This document shows, piece by piece, positions 29,669 to 38,030 of a stretch of DNA of 64,000 nt (position 1 is its first letter; every line of letters starts with the position of its first letter). A program made the translations under genes and the position numbers. The DNA comes from Flavivirga abyssicola (lineage in GTDB: Bacteria > Bacteroidota > Bacteroidia > Flavobacteriales > Flavobacteriaceae): contig NZ_CP141266.1 in the NCBI RefSeq assembly GCF_030540775.2, positions 3,769,001 to 3,833,000 of the forward strand. Reading direction: 5' to 3'. The notes under the pieces were generated by a model. That model had not been told where the DNA came from. It was given only the letters and a program-made list of their open reading frames with translations, and did not search any database.

Positions 29669-30274
29669 ATGCAAATTAAAACAGAATTACAACTTCGTGA
29701 GCTATATGGTTTTCCAAAGGGTAGGTCCAAGGAAAAAATACTTTCTAGTTTAGAAAAACATGCCATTCATTTTATTGAAACGTCTCCTTTTTTGGTTATG
29801 TCAACATGTAATAGTGAAGGTAAATTAGATGCGTCTCCAAGAGGTGGTACCTCGGGCTTCGTAAAAGTAACAAATAGTACAGAAATAGTAATTCCTGACG
29901 CTAAAGGGAATAATATTGTTGATAGTATTGGTAATATTGTAGAGACAGGTATGGTAGGGTTGCTGTTTTTAATACCTGGAGTGGATGAAACGCTTCGTAT
30001 TAATGGTCAGGCCATTATTAGCATAGATACTAAATATCTAGAATTATTTACTTCGGAAAGAATGCAACCAAAAGCGTGTATCGTTATCACTATAGAAGAA
30101 GTGTTTTTGCATTGTGCAAAAGCTTTTATGCGTTCTAAGTTATGGGATGAAACATCAAAAATTGATAGAAACTCATTCCCAACTATGGGGCAAATGTTAA
30201 AAGACCAGCTAGGTTCTGATGGAGCTCCGGAATCGAGAGAGGATATGATTGAACGTTACAAAAAAGACTTATAA
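29669..30274 (+). CDS. PPOX-type flavin-binding protein (MSMEG_1061-like)
   Basis: I start it at MQIKTELQLRELYGFP, giving 201 aa. The open frame extends 66 bp further, but a TATTTTTG -7 box at 29636-29643 places transcription after those codons. It has a split-barrel FMN fold with FLVMSTCNSEGKLDASPRGG, VIPDAKGNNIVDSIGNI and VGLLFLIPGVDETLRINGQA. It is a probable FMN-dependent oxidoreductase of unknown substrate, 8 bp before the aldo/keto reductase in an apparent operon. Confidence 0.87.
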   Translation: MQIKTELQLRELYGFPKGRSKEKILSSLEKHAIHFIETSPFLVMSTCNSEGKLDASPRGGTSGFVKVTNSTEIVIPDAKGNNIVDSIGNIVETGMVGLLFLIPGVDETLRINGQAIISIDTKYLELFTSERMQPKACIVITIEEVFLHCAKAFMRSKLWDETSKIDRNSFPTMGQMLKDQLGSDGAPESREDMIERYKKDL

Positions 30275-30282
30275 ATTTATTT

Positions 30283-31269
30283 ATGAAAATAAGAAAATTA
30301 GGTGATCAAGGTTTTGAGGTAAGTGAAGTTGCCCTAGGTTGTTGGCAATTAGGAGCAGATTGGGGAACCTCAATAAATAAAGAAAGCGGTTTGGCTATAT
30401 TAGAAGAAGCCGTGGATAGTGGCATTACTTTTTTTGATACCGCTGATGTTTATGGAAATGGTAAAAGTGAAAAACTCATAGGCGAATTTTTAAATAGTAC
30501 AGATAAACAAATACGAGTTGCGACAAAGTTTGGTAGAGGCGGGGACGTTTATCCAGATAAGTATTCCAAAGATGTTTTGCGTAGAGCTATTGAAAGCTCA
30601 TTAAAACGTTTAGATGTTAGTGCGATAGACTTACTTCAATTACACTGTGTTCCCAAGCAGTTATTGCTGGAAGAAAATATATTTGACTGGCTTCGTGATT
30701 TTAAAGCGGAAGGTTTAATTAAAAATTTTGGAGCAAGTGTTGAAACAGTTGAAGAAGGATTAATATGCTTAAAGCAAGAAGGGTTACTTTCGTTGCAGGT
30801 CATATATAATGTTTTTAGACAAAAATTAACTAAGGATTTATTGCCCCAAGCAGAGGAAAAAGGCGTAGGTATTATTGTAAGGTTACCGTTGGCAAGTGGT
30901 TTGTTATCTGGAAAATTTAATAAGAATACGACGTTTCCAGAAGATGATCATAGAAATTACAATAGAAATGGTGACGCCTTTAATATAGGAGAAACATTTG
31001 CGGGTTTACCTTTTGAAAAAGGCTTGGAACTTATTGATATAATTTCTAATAACATTTTACCCGAAGGTTTATCCATGGTAGAATTAGCATTACGATGGAT
31101 TTTGGATCATCAGGCAGTTAGTTGTGTTATTCCTGGGGCTAGCTCTACAAAACAAGTATTGTCTAACGCAAAAGTCTCTAATATAGAACCCTTATCAACT
31201 GAAACACATCATTTACTATCTAAATTGTATTTTGAAGACATACAACAATATATTCGTGGAGTCTATTAA
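30283..31269 (+). CDS. Aldo/keto reductase
   Basis: A 328-aa (alpha/beta)8 NADPH-dependent carbonyl reductase. The catalytic set lies in FFDTADVYGNGKSE (Asp, Tyr), RVATKFGRGG (Lys) and LLQLHC (His). The C-terminal IPGASSTKQV loop binds the cofactor phosphate. It is co-directional with the PPOX-type flavoprotein, and a B12-riboswitch transcript starts shortly after it. Confidence 0.92.
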   Translation: MKIRKLGDQGFEVSEVALGCWQLGADWGTSINKESGLAILEEAVDSGITFFDTADVYGNGKSEKLIGEFLNSTDKQIRVATKFGRGGDVYPDKYSKDVLRRAIESSLKRLDVSAIDLLQLHCVPKQLLLEENIFDWLRDFKAEGLIKNFGASVETVEEGLICLKQEGLLSLQVIYNVFRQKLTKDLLPQAEEKGVGIIVRLPLASGLLSGKFNKNTTFPEDDHRNYNRNGDAFNIGETFAGLPFEKGLELIDIISNNILPEGLSMVELALRWILDHQAVSCVIPGASSTKQVLSNAKVSNIEPLSTETHHLLSKLYFEDIQQYIRGVY

Positions 31270-31281
31270 CTTCAAAATCTT

Positions 31282-31289
31282 TATATTTG
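31282..31289 (+). promoter_or_regulatory. -7 box of the riboswitch transcript
   Basis: TATATTTG matches TAnnTTTG and lies 8 bp before the first pairing arm of the cobalamin aptamer, placing the transcription start at about 31296. Confidence 0.55.
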
Positions 31290-31296
31290 AATATAA

Positions 31297-31404
31297 TTTA
31301 AAGGTTTAGCTTATGCTAAATAATAAGGAATTGTGTTAAAATCACAAGCTGTCGCGCAACTGTAAGTAATATAAGTTATTACAAGCCAGATACTTCCCTT
31401 TAAA
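31297..31404 (+). ncRNA. Cobalamin (B12) riboswitch
   Basis: The B12 aptamer core is clear: GGAA, then TGTGTTAAAATCACAAGCTG, GTCGCGCAACTGTAAG and the B12-box AAGCCAGATAC. The closing helix P1 is TTTAAAGG (31297-31304) paired with CCTTTAAA (31397-31404). Downstream, CAAGAC and CCAACA (31441-31463) can pair with TGTTGG and GTCTTG (31493-31505), a plausible expression platform before the ATG at 31541. Confidence 0.85.
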
Positions 31405-31540
31405 ACAAGACAAATGTGCTTTCGCGATTTAAGGCCAAGTCAAGACACATATAATTACCAACATGTTTAATCTAGCTAATTTATAACATCTTTGTTGGAG
31501 TCTTGCTTCTTTATTTCCCGGAACAAAAAATACAGAAGCT

Positions 31541-32032
31541 ATGAAAAAGAATTCGCAAACATTACAAGGACCTTTAAAATGCTGGGATATTTACTCGATG
31601 CATTTAGAAAAACAGACTACTAACTTCAATAAACAGATAGAAATTGAAACCTTAAAAATATTCAAGAATAGGTTTAATTGGTTTCTTGACGTTGAAGCGT
31701 TAATCACCAATAATCAATTTGAAGCTTTAGTACTCACCAATTTTAAACAAGAAATTCAATGGGTAAACAAAGGTTTTACAAAAATGACAGGGTACCCTTT
31801 TAAATATGCTATTGGAAAGAAACCTGATTTTTTGCAAGGTAAAAATACATCTCCCACAACTTTAAATAATATACGAGACTATTTAAAAAGAGGTGTTCAT
31901 TTTAAAGAAAGTATTGTAAACTATAGAAAAAATGGAGAGATGTATAATTGTAGCATTGAAATCTATCCACTAAAAGATGGTAATAATATAATTACACATC
32001 TTTTAGCTTTAGAAAAAGAGGTTAGGTTTTAA
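31541..32032 (+). CDS. Single PAS/LOV-like domain protein under B12 riboswitch
   Basis: 163 aa: an N-terminal helical stretch, then one PAS domain of LOV type (FEALVLTNFKQEIQWVNKGF, MTGYPFKYAIGKKPDFLQGK, ESIVNYRKNGEMYNCSIEI). The LOV photochemical site is normally GxNCRFLQ; here it reads GKKPDFLQ, so the flavin-adduct cysteine is missing and classical photochemistry is unlikely. No output domain is present. It is the only gene downstream of the cobalamin riboswitch before a convergent AraC gene. Confidence 0.85.
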   Translation: MKKNSQTLQGPLKCWDIYSMHLEKQTTNFNKQIEIETLKIFKNRFNWFLDVEALITNNQFEALVLTNFKQEIQWVNKGFTKMTGYPFKYAIGKKPDFLQGKNTSPTTLNNIRDYLKRGVHFKESIVNYRKNGEMYNCSIEIYPLKDGNNIITHLLALEKEVRF

Positions 32033-32039
32033 CTAATAC

Positions 32040-32924
32040 CTATTTTATTGGGATATAAAACTCCGTTTTTAGTTTATGAGGTTCTACACGTTCTGGGTTG
32101 CTAATGTATTTTTCTCTAACAATTTCATCACGCAATTCATAGTCGTTATTTAACAACCATTCATTAAAAATATGATTGTATACGTTTTGGAAAAATTCAT
32201 AACTGCCTTGATATAAAAATACAGCAAACTTGCCACCTTTAAGGGTTTTAGTACCAATGTCTCCTGAAGCTTCAGCATCTTTACGAATTACTAAGCAAGA
32301 ATCATATCTTATTTTATCTTCGTCTGTTACTTTTGGATCGTCATAAGGTAAGCCTATATGTTCAATCCCTGCTGTAAATAGCTTTTGTTCTTTTACCAAT
32401 CCCCAAAGCTTCTGCCATGAACCTACATAATCTAATGTTTTATAGGGGCCCTGCATACGAATGTAAATACATTTTTTATCTTCTAAATCTAGGATTTTAG
32501 GCTTTTTGATATTCAAACTTTGACTATTTTTAATACTGGATGTTGTTTCCATGATGTTTGATTTTTTAATTGTGAATAATTTGTTTTTGCGATACGCTGT
32601 TGGGGACACTCCAAAATGATTTTTAAACTTTTTAGATAATGACGAAGGCGTTTCAAAACCAACATTATAAGCAATGCTTTCAATATCTAAGGACGTATAG
32701 CGTATCATTTTTGCAGCGGTTTCTATACGTATTCTAGAAATGTATGCTCCAATGGGTTCTCCTAAAAGCGCTCTGCTAATACGATGAAAATGAAACGGTG
32801 AAACATGTGAGATCTCTGCCAGCGTTTTTATGTCTATTTTGCTATCTAAATTATTGTGAATATATTCTACAATAACATTTAGTTTTTGTTCATAAAAAGC
32901 CTTGTTGGTTTGTTTCAATATCAT
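32040..32924 (-). CDS. AraC-family regulator with GyrI-like effector domain
   Basis: A 294-aa one-component regulator. The N-terminal double-HTH AraC domain (IDIKTLAEISHVSPFHFHRISRALLGEPIGAYISRIR, IESIAYNVGFETPSSLSKKFKNHFGVSPTAYR) is followed by a GyrI/SOUL-like small-molecule-binding domain (KCIYIRMQGPYKT, GGKFAVFLYQGSY). This is the same order as E. coli Rob-type regulators. Likely ligands are hydrophobic or cationic compounds; the targets are not evident. Confidence 0.92.
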   Translation of the reverse strand: MILKQTNKAFYEQKLNVIVEYIHNNLDSKIDIKTLAEISHVSPFHFHRISRALLGEPIGAYISRIRIETAAKMIRYTSLDIESIAYNVGFETPSSLSKKFKNHFGVSPTAYRKNKLFTIKKSNIMETTSSIKNSQSLNIKKPKILDLEDKKCIYIRMQGPYKTLDYVGSWQKLWGLVKEQKLFTAGIEHIGLPYDDPKVTDEDKIRYDSCLVIRKDAEASGDIGTKTLKGGKFAVFLYQGSYEFFQNVYNHIFNEWLLNNDYELRDEIVREKYISNPERVEPHKLKTEFYIPIK

Positions 32925-33228
32925 TTTTAAAGTATGGATTAAATACTATTTAACATTTATGCTTATCGCAATAAAATGTCCTTTTTTTCTTTTTACGCTA
33001 ACAACAAATATTAAATAGTAGTGCAAATGTATTCACTAATCAAGATAAAAACTTTTCCAAACTTGCTGAATATAATATTTTCATAATCGAACTCATCTTG
33101 ACTTTTTGTTTTTAACCGAAAATAAATGAATTTAAGAATTATTGAATTTATTGTGTAACTTTCTACAGCGATCAGACGTCTTACTTTTTAATAGAACATT
33201 AAAAATGGATCAATCAAAACTTTAACTC
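32925..33228. other. Intergenic region with AraC promoter and MITE fragment
   Basis: TACTATTTAA at 32944-32953 and its complement at 33011-33020 flank the leader of the araC-type gene, whose -7 box read leftward is probably CAAATGTA at 33024-33031. The MITE end lies at 33089-33122. Nothing else was recognised. Confidence 0.45.
33089..33122. mobile_element. Solo end of the 160-bp MITE
   Basis: GAACTCATCTTGACTTTTT plus the following 15 bases match the right end of the element at 19066-19225 (read inward) exactly, then diverge. The opposite terminal repeat is absent nearby, so this is a truncated copy. Confidence 0.7.
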
Positions 33229-34989
33229 ATGAAATTAAATTCAAATTATCAATTGTTTAAAAATGGCAGCTTACTACTTTCTTTATTATTAATATGCAAT
33301 ATATGTTTTGCTCAAACCAAAGTAGAGCAAATCGATAAGCTAATAAGTACGTATGAAGCTTATGGTAAGTTTAATGGCTCAGTGTTAGTATCTGATCATG
33401 GAAAGGTTATTTATAAAAAAGGGTTTGGTATGGCAAATATGGAATGGGATATCCCTAACCAGCCCAATACAAAACATCGATTAGGCTCCATTACAAAACA
33501 ATTTACAGCCATGCTTATATTACAATTAGCAGCCGACGGAAAATTAGATTTGCAAGAACCTATAACTAAATACCTTCCAGATTATCCAAAAGAAAATGGC
33601 GATAAAATAACCACACATCATTTATTAACCCATACGTCTGGAATACCAAACTATACCTCATTTCCTAAGTTTTTCCAAGAAGAAAGTCGTAATCCATATA
33701 CACCAGATGCGTTTGTGAAAAAATTTGCAGATAAAGCATTAGATTTTTCACCAGGCGAAAAATTTAGTTATAGCAATTCTGGCTATTTCCTTTTAGGTGT
33801 TATTGTTGAAAAATTATCTGGAAAAACCTATGAGCAAATGCTACATGACAAAATTTTCACACCATTAAATATGAACGAATCTGGTTACGATAATCATGGT
33901 GATATTTTGAAAAACAGAGCTACAGGGTACGAAAAAAGAGGAAACAAGCTTATAAACTCAAATTATTTGGACATGTCTATTCCTTACGCAGCTGGCTCCA
34001 TGTATTCCACTGTTGAAGATTTATATAAATGGGATCAAGCTTTGTATACCAATACTTTATTACCAAAAGACTATATGGAGATGTATTTTAAGCCATATGT
34101 GTCTGCTTTTGGTAGAGGCCATTATGCCTATGGTTGGGGTGTTGGTTATAATAAAATCGGGAAGTCTGCCGATAGTATATACACCATTGGTCATGGAGGT
34201 GGTATTAATGGTTTTAATACCAATATTTCCAGAGCACCTTCAGATAAATCGTTGATTGTACTTTTAAATAACACAGGACGAGCACCACTTAACCAAATGA
34301 CTAGAGCTATTAGAGGTATTATACATGGTAAAGAATATAATATGCCTAAAAAATCGGTTGCTGATGATTTATTAGCAGTTATAGAAGAAAAAGGCATTGA
34401 TGCAGGAATTACACATTATAATGCCATTAAGAATTCTAAAAATTATGATTTAAGAGAAAATGAAATGAACGGCATTGGTTACCAACTTATGAGGTCTGGT
34501 AAGGTTGATGAAGCAGTTAAAGTGTTTAAGCTAAATGTTGATGCGTTCCCAAAATCATCAAATGTTTATGATAGTTATGGAGAAGCGCTTATGAATTCAG
34601 GAAAGAAGGATCTGGCTATTGAGAATTATAAGAAGTCTGTTGAGTTAAACCCTAATAATTTTGCAGGGATAGAGGCTTTAAAAAAATTAGGAGCAGATGT
34701 ATCAGAATATGAGAAAGAAGTGGTTGTGCCTGATACTATTTTACAAACTTATATAGGCAAGTTTGAGCTCAAACCAGGTTTTATTATCACTATAACCAAA
34801 GAAGGGAGCCAATTAAAAGGGCATGCAACAGGACAATCTACAGTTGATCTTTTTCCTAAATCGGAGAATGTATTTTATTTAAAAGTGGTGAATGCCCAAT
34901 TGACTTTTAATAAGAATAGTGAAGGTAAAGTAGATAGTATTACACTTTTACAAAATGGGAAAGAGATGAGAGGTAAACGTATAGAGTAA
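33229..34989 (+). CDS. Secreted serine hydrolase (class C beta-lactamase fold) with TPRs
   Basis: 586 aa with a signal peptide (ending ICFAQ), then a beta-lactamase/D-Ala-D-Ala-peptidase-like domain with S87-I-T-K90 (SxxK), Y181-S-N and the late GHGGGINGF in place of KTG. A TPR pair follows (KVFKLNVDAFPKSSNVYDSYGEAL, AIENYKKSVELNPNNF), and then a C-terminal lipocalin-like/DUF3471-type beta domain. It probably acts on peptides or esters in the periplasm; resistance activity cannot be inferred. Confidence 0.9.
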   Translation: MKLNSNYQLFKNGSLLLSLLLICNICFAQTKVEQIDKLISTYEAYGKFNGSVLVSDHGKVIYKKGFGMANMEWDIPNQPNTKHRLGSITKQFTAMLILQLAADGKLDLQEPITKYLPDYPKENGDKITTHHLLTHTSGIPNYTSFPKFFQEESRNPYTPDAFVKKFADKALDFSPGEKFSYSNSGYFLLGVIVEKLSGKTYEQMLHDKIFTPLNMNESGYDNHGDILKNRATGYEKRGNKLINSNYLDMSIPYAAGSMYSTVEDLYKWDQALYTNTLLPKDYMEMYFKPYVSAFGRGHYAYGWGVGYNKIGKSADSIYTIGHGGGINGFNTNISRAPSDKSLIVLLNNTGRAPLNQMTRAIRGIIHGKEYNMPKKSVADDLLAVIEEKGIDAGITHYNAIKNSKNYDLRENEMNGIGYQLMRSGKVDEAVKVFKLNVDAFPKSSNVYDSYGEALMNSGKKDLAIENYKKSVELNPNNFAGIEALKKLGADVSEYEKEVVVPDTILQTYIGKFELKPGFIITITKEGSQLKGHATGQSTVDLFPKSENVFYLKVVNAQLTFNKNSEGKVDSITLLQNGKEMRGKRIE

Positions 34990-35011
34990 TCATTTCTATA
35001 GTATAACTATT

Positions 35012-35048
35012 AAAAAAACACTTTCCATTTTTATGGAAAGTGTTTTTT
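35012..35048. terminator. Bidirectional terminator
   Basis: AAAACACTTTCCAT and ATGGAAAGTGTTTT form a perfect long stem with a TTTT loop, flanked by A- and T-tracts. It serves both the serine hydrolase (+) and the convergent alpha/beta hydrolase (-). Confidence 0.92.
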
Positions 35049-35050
35049 GT

Positions 35051-35686
35051 TTACACTAGATCATTAATCAATGCTACATTCACTTCATGTATACCATCAA
35101 AAGGGATGATGGTCACATTATTTCCAAACAACTCGATGGCCCTTTGAGCTTCTAAGTCCATACGGTCTTTATTAAAATAGGCATCATTGGTACCATAAAT
35201 CAACGATACTTTAGCTTTTAAAAATTTTAAATCTTCAACTACTAATTCTTTAGGGATACCTCCTGAATGTAATATTAATTGACTACATGTTAATTTTCTT
35301 TTTACTACATAGCGTGTTGCGATACTTACGCCTTGCGAATACCCAAAAACAATTAGTTTTTTATCATTTGGGATGTTTTCAGATTCTAAAACAGCGTCTA
35401 AATAACATAGAACATTTTCGGTTTCTGCCAACGTATTTTCTTTAGTTAACCAACTAGCACCAACATGTTTAAACTTAGAACCTAAATAATATTTACTACT
35501 TGCCTGTGGTGCTATAATATAGTTCTCCTCAGCGTTTAAGTTTTTGAAATATTTTAAAAAATATCGACTTAAATACCCCATACCATGACACACTAGCCAA
35601 ACATGTTTTGTTTTACTAGTTAATGTATTTAAAGTAGAATAAGTATTTGTAGTTTGATATGATATTTCTTTTTCGCTAGAATTCAT
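35051..35686 (-). CDS. Alpha/beta-fold serine esterase
   Basis: A 211-aa cytoplasmic protein. The nucleophile elbow is GYSQGVS, the acid is in YGTNDAYF, and the histidine is in FDGIHEVNV. It resembles the phospholipase/carboxylesterase (YpfH-like) group. It is divergent from the thioesterase-menF pair; a -7 box for that pair (35704-35711) lies just upstream of this start. Its substrate is unknown. Confidence 0.82.
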   Translation of the reverse strand: MNSSEKEISYQTTNTYSTLNTLTSKTKHVWLVCHGMGYLSRYFLKYFKNLNAEENYIIAPQASSKYYLGSKFKHVGASWLTKENTLAETENVLCYLDAVLESENIPNDKKLIVFGYSQGVSIATRYVVKRKLTCSQLILHSGGIPKELVVEDLKFLKAKVSLIYGTNDAYFNKDRMDLEAQRAIELFGNNVTIIPFDGIHEVNVALINDLV

Positions 35687-35703
35687 TTGTTAAACTGGTT
35701 TTG

Positions 35704-35711
35704 TACTTTTG
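35704..35711 (+). promoter_or_regulatory. -7 box of thioesterase/menF operon
   Basis: TACTTTTG matches TAnnTTTG, and a TTG element lies about 17 bp upstream within the start region of the divergent esterase. The thioesterase ATG follows 26 bp downstream. Confidence 0.5.
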
Positions 35712-35737
35712 TTTCGTCATTAAAAATAAATTATTCT

Positions 35738-36166
35738 ATGCAATTATCTAAGGAAAAAGTTTTGGCTCAAGCTAATGCAGCTTGTAAAAATACTTTAATG
35801 GAAACCTTGAATATTGAAGTAGTAGATTATGGGGATGATTTTTTAGTAGCCAGGATGCCTGTAACTTCAAGAGTACATCAACCAGATGGTGTATTACATG
35901 GAGGTGCTACAGCTGCTTTAGCAGAAAGTGTTGGTAGTTTTGCATCTCATGTTTTTATTGATACTGAAAAATTCTTTGTACGCGGTATAGAAATAACAGC
36001 CAATCATATAAAAAGTGTAAAGGCAGGGTTTGTTTATGCTAAAGCTACTTTTTTACATAAAGGTAAGACAACACAATTGTTGGATATACGAGTTACAGAT
36101 GAAGCAGATAACTTAATTTCAATCTGTAAATTGTCTACTATAGCCTTACCAAAAAAAAATAGTTAA
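35738..36166 (+). CDS. Hotdog-fold acyl-CoA thioesterase (MenI-like)
   Basis: 142 aa starting at MQLSKEKVLAQAN. The frame is open upstream, but the promoter lies inside that part. The PaaI-type hotdog signature HQPDGVLHGGATAALAESVGS contains the catalytic Glu. It overlaps menF by one base (TAATG), so it is probably the 1,4-dihydroxy-2-naphthoyl-CoA thioesterase of menaquinone synthesis. That role is inferred from context. Confidence 0.85.
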   Translation: MQLSKEKVLAQANAACKNTLMETLNIEVVDYGDDFLVARMPVTSRVHQPDGVLHGGATAALAESVGSFASHVFIDTEKFFVRGIEITANHIKSVKAGFVYAKATFLHKGKTTQLLDIRVTDEADNLISICKLSTIALPKKNS

Positions 36167-37287
36167 TGGCGTTGGAATTTTTTTTTAAACGTATTGAAAC
36201 ACAATACAACAATAAATTACCCTTTGTTGTTTATAGAAAACCAAATGAAAATAAGGTAAGCGCCTTATTGCAGAAAACAAACGATTTACATTTTACAAGT
36301 AATTTTACGGAAAAAGGCTTCGTTTTTTCTCCATTTGATGATAAAGAAAAAACAGTGATAATACCTCTTGATGTTTCTGAAAACATTCAGGTAGATTTTG
36401 AACATCATACAGAGTTTGTAAAGAAAAAAGAATTAGAAGCCATTAAAGATCACCATGAAAAGCAACAACATATTGATCTAATTCAAAAAGGCGTTGAAGC
36501 TATTTCAGATAATAAATTTAAAAAAGTAGTTCTATCTAGAGAGGAAACAATTATAATTTCTGAGCCGAATCCAATAACAATTTTTAAAAACCTTTTAAAT
36601 GCTTATACCTCTGCATTTGTATATTGCTGGTATCACCCAAAAGTAGGAGTATGGTTGGGAGCTACGCCAGAAACATTAATAAAAATTGAAGGCAATAGAT
36701 TGTCTATCATGGCATTAGCAGGTACGCAAGATTATAAAGGGACTTTAGATGTTGTTTGGCAAAATAAAGAACAGCAAGAACAACAATTTGTTACCGATTT
36801 TATAATAGATAATTTAAAACCTTCAGTAGAGAGTTTTAAAGTCTCTGACATTGAAACTGTAAAAGCTGGAAATTTATTGCATTTAAAAACGATGATTTCT
36901 GCGCAGTTAAAACCTGAGTCAAATTTAAAAGAAGTTATTTCTTTATTACATCCCACACCAGCAGTTTGTGGTTTACCCAAGCCAGAAGCAAAACAGTTTA
37001 TTTTAGATCATGAACATTACAAAAGAACATTTTATACAGGCTTTTTAGGTGAGCTAAATATGGAAACCAAATTACGATCAATGTCTGCAAAACGCAATAT
37101 TGAAAACCGAGCTTATACCATAAATAAAAAAAGCACACAACTGTATGTAAATTTAAGATGTATGCAATTAAAAGATACAAAAGCGATTATTTATGTAGGT
37201 GGAGGTATAACAAAATATTCTGATCCAGAAAAAGAATGGGAGGAAACCGTCCTAAAAACACAAACAATAAAAAGTATTCTAGATTAA
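36166..37287 (+). CDS. menF: Isochorismate synthase
   Basis: A 373-aa chorismate-binding enzyme that converts chorismate to isochorismate for menaquinone. The family block is present: FKKVVLSREE, WLGATPETLIKIEG, LLHLKTMISAQL, HPTPAVCGLPKPEA, RTFYTGFLGELN, LYVNLRCMQL and YVGGGITKYSDPEKEWEET. It is translationally coupled to the thioesterase. menD lies 0.7 kb further on, separated by an opposite lipoprotein gene. Confidence 0.93.
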   Translation: MALEFFFKRIETQYNNKLPFVVYRKPNENKVSALLQKTNDLHFTSNFTEKGFVFSPFDDKEKTVIIPLDVSENIQVDFEHHTEFVKKKELEAIKDHHEKQQHIDLIQKGVEAISDNKFKKVVLSREETIIISEPNPITIFKNLLNAYTSAFVYCWYHPKVGVWLGATPETLIKIEGNRLSIMALAGTQDYKGTLDVVWQNKEQQEQQFVTDFIIDNLKPSVESFKVSDIETVKAGNLLHLKTMISAQLKPESNLKEVISLLHPTPAVCGLPKPEAKQFILDHEHYKRTFYTGFLGELNMETKLRSMSAKRNIENRAYTINKKSTQLYVNLRCMQLKDTKAIIYVGGGITKYSDPEKEWEETVLKTQTIKSILD

Positions 37288-37301
37288 ATGAATAATCATT
37301 A

Positions 37302-37339
37302 AAAGCATATTATATTGTATATACAATATAATATGCTTT
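37302..37339. terminator. 38-bp perfect palindrome between menF and lipoprotein gene
   Basis: The 19-bp half AAAGCATATTATATTGTAT is followed directly by its exact complement. It sits between two converging genes, so it is most likely a bidirectional terminator. The stem is AT-rich and has no spacer, and could also extrude as a cruciform. Confidence 0.7.
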
Positions 37340-37341
37340 AT

Positions 37342-37926
37342 TTATTGGTATGAAGCTAATTCTAAAGTAAAGAAACCATCTCCGTCTTCTTTAATGTTTC
37401 CTATATCATCATTCCAACAAACAAAACTTTCATTGATTGTTGTACTAGTTGAATATTTATAAACTGTACAACTAAATGTACCGGCAGGCACAGTAATTAA
37501 AGAATCGACAGCAATAACTTCATGAGTAACTACCTTTCCAGCTAAAGCAGTGTGTGTCCATTTATCACCTAAAACGGCTCCTTTTTTATATATTTTGGAA
37601 AAATAATCTTGATTATTATTTGAATCAGTCAACAAAAAGTCTCCATCTTGTTTCCATAAATCAGTTGATACAATCTCTTCATTAGTTGTAGCAGTAAGTA
37701 CCGTTCTGTCTACTAAAAAACCACTGCCATTGCAAGATTTAGTGGTAAACGTGATTTTAGTTGCGTCAAGAAAGAAACCAGAAGCATCATATACCATTAC
37801 TTGTCCTTCTTTTAAAAAAGGAAAATCAGTATTACAATTTTGGTTGTCCATAGGGTCATTATCATCAGATGAACAACTAAATGTTAAGAATGAAATCAAG
37901 AAAATTACAGTAATGTTTTTTATCAT
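37342..37926 (-). CDS. Lipoprotein of unknown function
   Basis: 194 aa with a lipoprotein signal (FLISFLTFSCSSDDNDP, lipobox Cys). The mature part is beta-rich, with YDASGFFLDATKITFTTKSC, WTHTALAGKVVTHEV and VPAGTFSCTVYKYST. Such small proteins are common in flavobacteria; no function is known. It lies between menF and menD on the opposite strand. Confidence 0.75.
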   Translation of the reverse strand: MIKNITVIFLISFLTFSCSSDDNDPMDNQNCNTDFPFLKEGQVMVYDASGFFLDATKITFTTKSCNGSGFLVDRTVLTATTNEEIVSTDLWKQDGDFLLTDSNNNQDYFSKIYKKGAVLGDKWTHTALAGKVVTHEVIAVDSLITVPAGTFSCTVYKYSTSTTINESFVCWNDDIGNIKEDGDGFFTLELASYQ

Positions 37927-38017
37927 AATTGAGAGTATATTTTTTTATGTAAAAAATGAGTCACAAATATAGTTAAAATTCAATATGAAATATTGCAAAT
38001 CATTGATTATCATTTTT

Positions 38018-38025
38018 TATTTTTG
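38018..38025 (+). promoter_or_regulatory. menD -7 box
   Basis: TATTTTTG matches TAnnTTTG and ends only 5 bp before the first ATG, predicting a leaderless or very short-leader menD mRNA. Confidence 0.5.
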
Positions 38026-38030
38026 TAGTA

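Noticed and set aside
29400-29753. 117-codon rightward frame overlapping the YfiM-like and PPOX genes
   Set aside because: It overlaps two well-supported genes in other frames and reads as low-complexity hydrophobic sequence.
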